Assembly (NCBI RefSeq): GCF_023856365.1
Contig: NW_026042447.1
Coordinates: 225,739-289,738, forward strand
Direction: 5' to 3'
DNA from: Brienomyrus brachyistius
Lineage: Eukaryota; Chordata; Actinopteri; Osteoglossiformes; Mormyridae
DNA length: 64,000 nt
Shown one piece after another: positions 22,901 to 33,000 of this stretch. A model generated the notes under the pieces. The model searched no databases and was not told where the DNA came from. It worked only from the letters and a program-made list of their open reading frames with translations. Positions within the stretch are counted from its first letter, which is position 1. Every line of letters begins with the position of its first letter. The translations under genes and the position numbers were made by a program.

Positions 22901-24890
22901 AGGGGCAGGGGTGGTGATACCTTCTCCGTGTTGGGGATGACCTCAAAAGAGCTCAGTTGGTTCCGGGTCTCCCTCATGTAACGCTCCTTCTCCGGACACA
23001 TGTCAGGACACGTACCCACAAACACCTTGGACAGATCCAGGTCGGTCCTCTTGGGCCGAGCTGTGCCAGAGGAGACCGTGTCAGCTGGCGATTCACTTTG
23101 GGGTGGGAGGGGGGGGTGGCTCAGCAACGTGACCCTAGGGGGACCTACCCTGTCGCAGGATCTTGTCCCGCTGCTCTAGCAGACGATACTTCTCCTCTGC
23201 GGTTTCAGCTACCTGGCCAATCAGGTGGAAGAGGGGAGAGGGGAGGCTGCTGGCTAGATGTTCGGATTCGAGGCCGTCTGGGCTGGGCTCCATCTGCGGC
23301 TCACTCTCAAACTGCAGGGCCTTTGTCGCCAGGGGTTTCTTGGCTGGTGACCTGAGAGGGACAGACCAAAGGCTGAAGAGCTTCTAAAAGCTGGCAAAAC
23401 CTGGGCTCCTTTGAACACCTGGCCAGTAGGGGGCATAGCAGCCAAAGAACTCAGTTTGACTTTAATGTCACGAATCCGAGCCTGAGGTAAAGAGTTTCAT
23501 TACCAGATGACCTAACATAACTCAAGCTGCTTGGAAAAAAAACTAACAAAATGTATACATAATAAAAAACCAGAGTGATCCAGATTTTTTTTTTTTTTTT
23601 TAAAGAACTTGCATTGGGTTTCAAAAAGGTGATTTTCTTCCCTAACTTAATTTAATAAAGACCCGGCCATCTTATTGTAAAATTGAGTTATTTACTCTTA
23701 CGGTAAGAGAATGATTTAAAGACAAGATTACCCTCTGGATAGGGATGAGCTGGAGGACCAGCCGGAGGTGGATTTGGAGAGGGCTTTGCAGACAGGGGCT
23801 GACTCAAAGCCTCCTGCCTGGCTCTGAGGATCAGGGTCATCTGGAGGCCTTTGGCCCTTCTCTCCTGGACCTAAGAGACACACAGAACCAGTTCATCGAA
23901 ACAGCTGACATGGGAATGAAAGGCTGCAACGAGTCACAAAGACCCCGCCCTGGCCTTGGCTCGATGCACAGATAGAGAGCACCGTAATAGTCACTCACTC
24001 TGCTTCTTCCTCTGCCAGAAGATGGTGAGCTAATGCCTGCGCAGCAGTTTGCCCTTCTTCTTGGCTTTGGCAGCAGAAGCCTGAAAGATACCAAAAGTCA
24101 GTGAGGAAAGCCCGGGAGATCATGGACGAGAGCACAGCCTAATGAGTACAGCGACCAAGCCCCCCCCCCAAAGGTGTGCAAAGCCATTGCTCACATGGTC
24201 GTGGAAGTGCACTATGGCCAGGTTCTTCTGGGGCCTGCAGAAGATCCGCTGCACACGTCCGAACTGGCGGAAATGTTCCCCCAGGATGTCCTTGCTGTTA
24301 AGACTGGCTGGAATGTTCTTGCATTGGAGCACCATGGCTTCGGAGGGTGACATCCCCCCCAGGCTGTCTGTGCTGTCCAGGCGGCGGGCACGTCTCACTG
24401 TTGATGCTGCCTCAGTTTCGGGATCTGTGGCAAGTGTCACAGAGTTCAGTTTTTCAGACTATACTTGGCTTCGAACCCAATGTGCTTCTTCCTGGGAGTA
24501 CTCACCCAACTCCTCCGCCCTCTCAAGGACCTCCCGGGTTGGGGCCTGTGACCTTGGCGGCGTTGAGGGTGAGTGGCTGGTGGTCGGTGCCATCGAACCC
24601 TGGTGCTCCGCCTCCCCCCAGTCTGGCTGTGGCTCCTCACTCCTCTTCGGCTCTCGCCGGGTCTGTAGGGCCGGTGTCTTCAGGATGCTGGTCAAGGCAC
24701 TGCGAAAGATGCTGCTGACAGGCCCCCGGCCCCGGACCAGGGGCCTCTTGGGAGGGTGCCTGGAGGCGGAGTCAGCACCAACTTGGGGCTCCTCTGATAA
24801 ATGCTCCACCATCTCCTCCTTCCGCTTGGTACCCTTAGCCGCTGCCTCCCCTGCATTCTCCCCCTCACCGCCCCCCCCCACGGACCTCAC

Positions 24891-25896
24891 CAGACACAAC
24901 CCCAGCGTCAGTCTTGGGTTTTAGCGGACCAAAGCTGACAGCACCAAACAGTGGCCGGGGCTCATGGAGGCTAGAGGCAGAGTACCTGGAGACAGAGGCG
25001 GCCTGGGAGGTCCCCCCACCCAGGCCACTGCCAGCACCAACGGAGGGTGCTGCTGGTTTCGAGAAGCTGAACTCCTGGGTGGTGCTGGGATGTGCATCTT
25101 TGGTGGGGAGGATGCTGCTGGACACTGCGATGGGCTGTGAGAAGCTAAAACCTAATGCTCCAGAAAGGAACTCAGAGGCAGCAGGAGCAGGCCCACTGCT
25201 GTCCATACTGGTAGCGGTGGTGCTGGATGGGCTGGAACCAAAAGACTCGGACACAGCCTGGGACACAGCCGGTTCAGGACTGGCGCTATAAATAGGTTTG
25301 AACACAGCTGCGTCTGACGGCTTGAAGCTGAACTCTGAGGTGCTAAATCCGCGGCCCTGAACGCTTCCAGGGGAGAATACCGAAGAAGACCCTGTGGACA
25401 ACTGTCCGAATCTCAGTGGTTGACTAGACCCCGAGGAGGGGGGAACAGAGGAGGCGGAGATAGCGTTAGAGCCGCCGAAGCCGGGTGTGTGCTGAGCAAA
25501 TCCGCCGGTCTGTCCGAAGGCAGAGGTCTGGGGAAAAGCCGAGTTCTGGTTAAAGACAGAGCTCTGACCGACCCCGGCCGGCTGCCCGAAGGAGGGCGGC
25601 GGGCCGAACCTGGTGTCGCTCTGTACAAACGACGGGGTCTGACTCCCAGAACCGGGCATGCCGAAGGTCGGGGCCTGTCCAGACGCCGTCCCGCCAGGCT
25701 GCCCGAAAAGGGATCCGGTCTGGCCGAAGGCAGACGATGTACTGAAGAGCGAGGTCTGGCCGGTGCCCTGGCCGAGGGCAGGCGGCTGCACGAAAGGGGC
25801 GTTCTGCTGGCCGAAGGAAAAGAGCCCCGAGGTCGGGGCGCGCGGAGACTGAAACGCTCCGCCTTGTGTTCTGCCGAAAAGCCCAGACGGATTCAT
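24891..25896 (-). other. mcm3ap: FG-repeat nucleoporin-like segment of mcm3ap exon 1 (copy 1)
   Basis: The first 335 codons are rich in F, G, S, Q and P with more than a dozen FG dipeptides in SLFGQ, AFGQT, SFGQP and RFGQL contexts. This is the disordered nucleoporin-like region by which GANP associates with nuclear pores. A GTGAGG donor-like site follows codon 335 in the same phase as the exon 2 start. Splicing there would bypass the C-tract. Exons of copies 2-4 have the same segment (34923-35928, about 44549-45554, about 54581-55586). Confidence 0.8.
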
Positions 25897-26027
25897 TGTG
25901 TAAAAAGCCCAAAAATACGGCCTTCAAAAGTCGAAACAGAGTTCTTACAGCGCGGTAGATTTCGGCGTCCTTCGGCCTGGGAGATTATATCCGCGCCTGT
26001 GTCACATCTGCGGAAATATACAAACTG
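25897..26027 (-). promoter_or_regulatory. Retained 5' flank of mcm3ap (131 bp) between two copies
   Basis: Only about 131 bp separate the copy 1 start codon from the truncated last exon of copy 2. The stretch is identical or nearly so at 35929-36059, 45555-45685 and 55587-55717. It is moderately GC-rich with no convincing TATA box at the usual spacing. Whether it holds a full core promoter cannot be told. Any distal promoter or upstream non-coding exon would have been left outside the duplicated unit. Confidence 0.5.
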
Positions 26028-26068
26028 GCAGCTCCCCTGGCCTGGTCACTGCGGACACTGCGCTCCTT
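25985..26068 (-). other. Truncated hybrid last exon of mcm3ap copy 2 (junction exon)
   Basis: Copy 2's last exon matches copy 1 from 26068 down to 26028 and then switches, within AACTGG, into the 5' flank of copy 1. The frame continues as [12 protein letters not shown] and stops at TAA (25985-25987), 89 bp before the copy 1 start codon. About 36 native C-terminal residues are replaced by 12 foreign ones. The same junction occurs at about 36060, 45686 and 55718. Confidence 0.85.
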
Positions 26069-29000
26069 CTGCTACAAAAATGGGCACAGAAACAGTCTCA
26101 ACTGATGAGCACAGGGTACTTGGGGTCTTAAAATGTGAGCAACTGTGTAGGCACAGGGTCAATACCAGGGCAAGTGCAGGTGGGGCAGCCATCTTTGGGG
26201 AGGGCACTATGATCTCCGGTACAGACAGTAACGAAGAAGGCAAGAAAAGTGGTGAGGAGGAAGAGGAAGGGCCCAGGGACTCGACGTCAAGCCAGGTACG
26301 CAGCTGGTCCTCGAACCTGCAGATCCAAGTCAAACAGGAAATGGCTCAATGTTTATGCCACAACTCACATGAGAGAGTACACGTGTGTAGCATGTCTGTT
26401 CTCTGTCAGACCTGCGGCTCTGTTCTTTCTCCTCCTCAATGCGAGCCAGGAGGTCCTGGGGGCTGGAGGCAGCATCCAAAACAGGGGCAACACCGGATCC
26501 GGACTCAGGGTCCTCAACCATGCTGTGAAACAGCTTCTGTTGAAGACGTGGCCTGGCCAGTCGAGGATGAGGCCACATGCTCTGGTGACACCTGCAATGG
26601 CAGAGACTTTGGATAAGAAGCCAGTATTGTACACCACTCTTGGGGATATGAGCAAGACTGGAAGCTGATGGCTTTCCCTCTTCTTCCATTTAATAGTAAA
26701 TAATATTCATTAAATCTGCAGGTCACTGTTAACAGTCTATCTGGAATGTGTTAGATTTACATGGCTGGCTGGCTCTTACCCTGCCTTCCCCTGCTGCTTG
26801 TCCCTGTGCGTCTGCTTTACGGCATCCACCCAGCAGGACGGCGGTATGAAGCCCTGCAGCCCATCGCTCAGGAAATACACCGAGATTTCTCCGTCGTCAC
26901 TGATGACATCTGAAGATGGTGGGATAGGTTCACACCTGCATGGCATCCCCAGTAGGCCCCCCCAAACGTCAGACCCACCCCACCCCCCTCACCTTCACTC
27001 ACGGGGCACCCAGGAGGGTTCCAGTCCCGGAGTTGGTGCTCTACACAGAGCATGACAATTTCGTCCCAGGGCACCTCCCAGAAAGTGGGCTCCTTGTCCG
27101 GCCCCCCACCTCGGCCCACACAGTCCTGACGCAGCCTCTCCAAAAGGTTCTCCAACTGGGACATAAGGAGTGGCTGGCTGTGGCGGGACCATGGGATTTG
27201 AGATACGTACTGGAAGATGGAGGCAACCAGCTGGCTCCAAGGAGCTGGGTGGGGGGAGCGGTGGCAGCAGCAGAAATTTAAGGAAACAGACTAAGAAGCA
27301 GCCACTTAGCAAGAAGTCCGAATTCCGAATCTGAGGCATGGACATACCCCCCACGGCTGGCAGCGGCCAGTCGGGCAGCCGCAGGCTCAGGACTGCCCCC
27401 TGGAGCCACTCCAGGTGCTCAGCCGAGTTCCAGAGCAGATGTGGTAGGCAGTCACCACCCCCTGGCACCGAGAACTCTGCCACGGGCCAGGAGAGGCCAG
27501 CCAGACTCGGGGACGACACAAGGCCAGCCAAGAAAGCCAGGACAGTGTTGTAGAGGCCGATGACGGGTGCAGGGCCCTGGGAGGGCAGTCCCGCCATGTC
27601 ACGGTCCCTCCGATCACGGTGAAGCCTACCAGCAAACTCGCGGCAGAGCCCGGCCTCCACAACCTGCACCAACGTCTGCGAGACGAGCCGGGCTGGTGCC
27701 GTGGAGCGGGCAGCGAGCCACCTGACGGCATGGCGGATCTGCGGGGAGACGGGGGTGATGGTCAATGGGATGGTTCAATCTTACCGAGGCCAGCGACAAC
27801 ATGCACACTCACCTGCTCGGATCCTTGGGGTTCGTTCGTGGTCTCGGGGATATGGACGAACATGTACTCTGAAATCAAACCTTCCTCAATGAGTGTCTGA
27901 AGCATCAGGTCTTACAGGGAAAGGAAACCGATGGTCAGACAGGAGGAACAAACCAACTGTATTAGCTCTGCATACGTAAACATAGCCTCAAGAGAAATGC
28001 TATAAGTAAAGTAAGCGAATCCCACGCGACACCTGTTGTCATAGACACGGTTAGTGTCACACCTTCCTCTAGCCGTTCATCGCTGGCCCTGTGCCCAGCC
28101 TGCCCTGGGACCACCACCACCAGAGGAAGGGCCTGTGGCCAGGCATTAGCCTGCTGGATCTGCCGGAGTTGCAGCAGGGCGGATAACAGGAAGATGTCCC
28201 CGTCTTCCTCATCAGCCCCGGGACTGACTGCCGAGGGCAGCAGCATCAGCAGGGCGCCCATGCCCATCAGCCCCTTCCGCTTCTCCAATGCCAACTGGCC
28301 TTCCTCGCTGAGGGGCCCGCGGGCCACCTGACCCACAGTGAGAAACATGGCCTCACTTCCTGCACTTGCACCCTTCGCAAACATCTGTGTTACCACAGGA
28401 CCTGCTAATATCACATAGTGCCAGACTATGCTAGGCTATGTTAAGCTATGCTAGACTAACATTAATGACAGAACATGCAACACAGGGGCATGAAGCCTGT
28501 CGATATTCATCGGCAAGTTCCCCCCTATCTGCCACACCTTCACACACACGTGCACTGTGTGCATGCGCTCCCCCACGCTCCGCAGGCCGCTGCTGATGCT
28601 CAAGGTTTGCATGTGTCCGTTGGGGACCATCTCCCTGTGTTCTTGCTTCTCCGAGTTACCGAATTTGGACTCCAGCCATTCTGTCAAAATCCTGCATCAG
28701 AGATGGGAGGGGGGCACAAATGTAAGCTCCAGGACCTCTAAACCCAACTAACACCCAATCCCTCCCCGAACGACACCCAGTTCCCCCACTTACTGGTTAG
28801 CAACACTGGCATCTCTTTCATGATCACTTGGCAACAAGAGGGCTGCCTTCCAGAAGATTGTGTCAGATGGGTTCGAGACGCTTGCTGCCACCAGACTGAG
28901 CAGGTCCAGTGGCCCCCACACAGATTCGCTGAAGTGGATGGAGATGTAGATGAGCACATGGAGAGTGATGGATGGCTAACAGCTACTCTACAGTAGCACC

Positions 29001-29187
29001 ATACCTCAGGAGCTGCTGGTAGAACAAGTGAACCTTCATCTGATGCTCGGTTTCCCTTCGCATCTTCGCCAACCTGCAGAAGGCAGCAGAGTGTCAGCAT
29101 CGGTACACTTAACACTACAGCAAATCAATGGCCAGCAAAATAAACGGACAGGACGGAAGTCATTTTGGGAAGTACTGTCTAATTCAG

Positions 29188-30017
29188 CAGAGGTGCCCCG
29201 ATCCAATATTCAAGATACCTAATCAGACGGATCGGACATCGGCCACATGTGACCGATCCATGTTCAATAATTATTTAGTTATTGCCAGTCTATTTCTTCT
29301 TATACTGAGTGGTACAATCAAATCGCACAACAGCTTTCCCCCCTTTTTTATTTTTTGTGGCATTCAAGCTGAACGTTAACGCTTCCTCGGTTTTTTGACA
29401 CTCAGTGTGTGTGAGTGCAGTGACTTCCCCTGCTATGACGTCATGTGCATGTCCTTTGTAGTGGAAGGATCAGGTGATGGTAGCAAATGCAACTTGCATG
29501 CTTGCGAAGCAAACTAACATGTCTAAAACCTGGAAGAATTTTATGCTTGAAACAACCAGTAGCACAGCGATTTGCGATCTTTGTAAAAACAAAGTAACAT
29601 TCAGTGGAAAATCCCACTAATAGTGCACTCAATTAAGGCAATGCAAGTAATATGAAAAAAAGCGATGGATTTGGAAGCCAGCTTGGGCTGTTTTGCGCAC
29701 TCGCTATAGCTTGATACACGAGGTGCTGCTATCACAGTGAAAAGTGACGCATGCCACTTGGGTGTACTTGTGAAGATATTCAAACAACTGCAAAATGTCT
29801 CAAAAATGCTCAATACAAGATGCACAAAAGAGGTGGAACAGTATCTTATGTATGTTTCTTGTGGGCTAATTAAAACTTCTTTTCCATTTGTATTTACTAG
29901 CTTGGAAAAAAAAAAAAAAGAGCTTTGGTACTGGATCATACTCATAATCAGCCAATACCTTATGTTCAGGTATCAGGATTATATTGGCACTGAAAAAGTG
30001 GGATCGGTGCACCTCTA
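29188..30017 (+). mobile_element. Decayed hAT-like transposon in intron 17 of copy 2
   Basis: Same element, ends and position as in copy 1, differing mainly in the length of the internal A-run. It was carried along by the tandem duplication. Confidence 0.7.
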
Positions 30018-33000
30018 TTATGAATATTAGGTCAGCATTATTATGCTGTGAGAGAGATGTACCTGGTGCAGGAAACAGAGAGGTCCCCAGCGTGCCCCAG
30101 GTTGACCACGCCCCGGGCCAGCCTGTCCAGGCAGGGTGAGGGGGGGGCACTGGGGGCCAAGGCCTGCAGCCTGAAGCGGGGGTCCACACAGCCAGGGGCA
30201 GCAGGAAAATCACGCATCTGTCGCTTCAGCTGCCTGCGCACGGCCACCACATCACGCCACCTGCAACACATGCACAGGGTGAAGCCCGGTTGTCGGCGAG
30301 CATGTGGGCAAAATATCTGGTCCCCTTACCACTGCCCCTTACCTTTTGATGAACCTGCGTATACTCAGAAGCTCTGCTTCCAGGACGTCTTGGGCCAGCA
30401 GGGTGAGCTCACCACACAGCGTCTCCTCCAGCAGTACCTCACACACGTCTTGTGAGCTGCGAGCCACACATTCTGCCTGCTCTTCTTGGGCACGCCTGGC
30501 ACGAAGGGGCATGCGTTCAGCCTATATACAGTTATCTGAACACTCTCTATGACCTCTGATCCCCCTTGGCTCACCAGTACCTGATCTCTGTTGAGGCAGT
30601 CTCCACGATGCAGTCGCGCAGCACCTCCTGTGTGATCTCGGCACACAGTGTCTTGCTGAGCCGGGCCAGGAGCTCCTCGTGTTCCTGCTTTCTCCTGACA
30701 GAGACAGGCCCATCAGATGGCACATCCCCTCAAAATGCACCCACCCCTCCTCCCCAGCCCAGACAGGTGAGGCCTACCTGGCTTCCTCCATCCTGCGCTT
30801 CTCCTCAGCGATATGCTCCCTCTCTGCCTGGATCTCGGCAGCAGAAACCTCCCGCAGCATCTGCTCCACCACCTCACTCAGCACTGCCTCCACCTGGCCG
30901 TTGCACATGCTGCAACAACCCATCCACATCACCAAACTGGTGTTGGTTGAGTGTGACAACCCTCTAGAGGCCACTGCTCCCTATCTGGCTCACGCTCCTA
31001 CCTGAGTGCAGCAGAGATGTACTCGGCTTCGGTGGCAGCCACGTCAGCCACCTCGGCCTGCACTACCTCCTCCAGCATGGCCTCTACCTCCGTGGCGATG
31101 TCCTGCAAGGGGGGGGGGGGTTATTTGTCATTACTATGGCAATACCAACACACTGCTACTGGGTTGACACGCAGCAATGAGCAATCTATCACCTGCTCTG
31201 TGTAAACGGGCTCCGGTGGGGGAGGCGTAGGTGGGGCGACTGGTGGTGCCTCCGACGGAGATGCCCCAAGTGCTCCACTCTCCTCTCTACCAGGGAGGCC
31301 AGCTGACTCCGCTGGGTCGCTCGGCATCTTGGATCGGTGCTGGAGGGCCCGCGCATCCAGCTCAATGGGGGGCCTCTGAGGGGAGGCTGCTACAGCGTGG
31401 GCAGGAAAAATGACAAAATTACAATCAGAGGCCAGAAGGTGGACGAAGCGTAACAGTTAGCGGAAGGTGGAGTGCAGACGCACCAGCCCTGGGCACACTG
31501 CCTGCCTCCGCTGGCTGCCCATCCCCACGGTACTTGTTGCGGCTGTCAAAGCTGTTGACGGGTGTGTGTTGGGGTGGGTTGGGCAGTGGCGCGCCGTTGA
31601 CCACTTGGCCCACCAGCACCTCCCGCTTCCTTGCGATGGCCACAGAGCGCTTTGGACGTGGCTGGATCTCAGGCTCCTGGTACGCTGTCCGGCTTAGCTC
31701 CACCATGCTAGGGGGAGGGCAGAGCTTCAATAAAATATACCACCCATCATAGATTAGCACCCCCATCAGAGAAAAGCCACCCTGCCCCCAACACAAAAGG
31801 GACAACGAAGCACAGCCCAGCCTTACCCTGCATCGACCGCGAGCCCATACTGCAGCGCGAGGTCCGAAGCCTCGCCGGCATTCTGGAACATGAGCATCCG
31901 GACCAGGTCTTCGACCGGGAATGTGGTGGAACCACGGGAGCTGTAGGCCACATTCAGGGCCCGCAGAGCCTCACGGCGCACCTGTAGGGGGCACCAGAGC
32001 GGTCCAGGTAAGTGAGGTATTGGGGCTGATGAGGATGTAGGGAGCGGAGCAACGGCTCCCCCACCTGGTCGAAGTAGCGGTGCAAGATGCAACCAGCCAG
32101 ATACGAGGCCACCTTGACCAGCTTGAAGAACCTCACGAAGTTGTTGCTGTTGACAGCGGCAAAGGCCTGGACGGCAAACTTCACCTCCGGAGAGTTTCGG
32201 AGCTCCGCCCGGAATTGCTGCACCTCCCTGCAGGTAGGGAGGGAATGAAATGTCAGCTGGAGAGGTGCCACGGTGACACGGGACACCGACTGCCGGCCAG
32301 CCACCCACCGGAGGATGTCTCCATCATTGAGCTTCAGGAGCACGCTGTACTGCCGAAACTCTGCCTCATGAGGGCAGTAGATGTTCTTGCTGGCCAGGTC
32401 CTGGTACATCTCCTTGAGGCTCTGCAGGCATTTGGTCAGGTTTTCATTGTTGATCTTAGCATCAAAGGACATCATGGGCTCCTGGCACAGGTGGTGTGCG
32501 CAGTGGATGTGGAAGCGGGCGCACTTTTCAATAAGGGACACCGTAAGCGGGTCGCACAGGTGCTGCTGAGTGATATCCTGCAGATGGCCCAGAAAAAGGA
32601 TCAGGGCGAGGCCCGCAGGGCACAGGAATAATGAGACACGGACTAATGTTGCTCACCTTCCGGATACCTCGTGTGTGGTTCCACACAAAGTCATACCAGT
32701 CACGGTAGTTGTCCTCACCCTGGTCCATGACCTGGGTAACCAGGTAGTTCATGGTCATGTTCAGCACAGTAAAGGGCCGCAGTTCATGGGGGAGGGGCTC
32801 CTCCTGGTCAGCAGAGGACCTGCTGTACTCCTTAATGGCAGCAGTGTGGTCCACCTGCGTGGGGTGCAGAGGGTGATTTGCAGCCTGTGGTCTGTCAATT
32901 CATGGCGGGGAGGGGGAAGCATTAGGAAAGAGGGGCAGGGGTGGTGATACCTTCTCCGTGTTGGGGATGACCTCAAAAGAGCTCAGTTGGTTCCGGGTCT

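Larger units (their letters stand above)
15886..25896 (-). pseudogene. mcm3ap: mcm3ap (GANP, TREX-2 scaffold) copy 1: native 3' end, internal lesions
   Basis: GANP ties mRNA export to the nuclear pore as scaffold of TREX-2 (with ENY2, PCID2, SEM1, centrin). Coding exons, 5' to 3': 25896-24506, 24424-24195, 24080-23999, 23870-23732, 23351-23149, 23060-22921, 22824-22627, 22547-22279, 22197-22035, 21951-21797, 21677-21454, 21356-21163, 21073-20973, 20880-20749, 20665-20552, 20466-20314, 20231-20033, 19045-18977, 18900-18766, 18663-18510, 18299-18035, 17882-17785, 17710-17320, 17216-16965, 16881-16752, 16563-16384, 16288-16138, 16041-15886. Domains: FG-repeat nucleoporin-like N-terminus (about 1-330), RRM ([19 protein letters not shown]), SAC3 (about 683-990; [14 protein letters not shown]), ENY2/centrin-binding helices (about 1130-1250), GANP C-terminal domain. 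The native end DIVDD then TGA is present. Lesions: exon 1 C-tract of 9 (11 keeps frame), TAG at 24030-24032 in exon 3, one extra G near 20191 in exon 17. Confidence 0.9.

Noticed and set aside
24030..24032. Programmed stop readthrough at the exon 3 TAG
   Set aside because: The context is TAG CTC without a known readthrough motif, and copy 5 has a sense codon there. A plain nonsense mutation is simpler.
25420..26616. A 398-codon open frame on the plus strand, repeated at 35452, 45078 and 55110
   Set aside because: It is antisense to the FG-repeat exon and runs across the copy junction. Its R/G-rich composition mirrors the complementary strand and it shows no domain.
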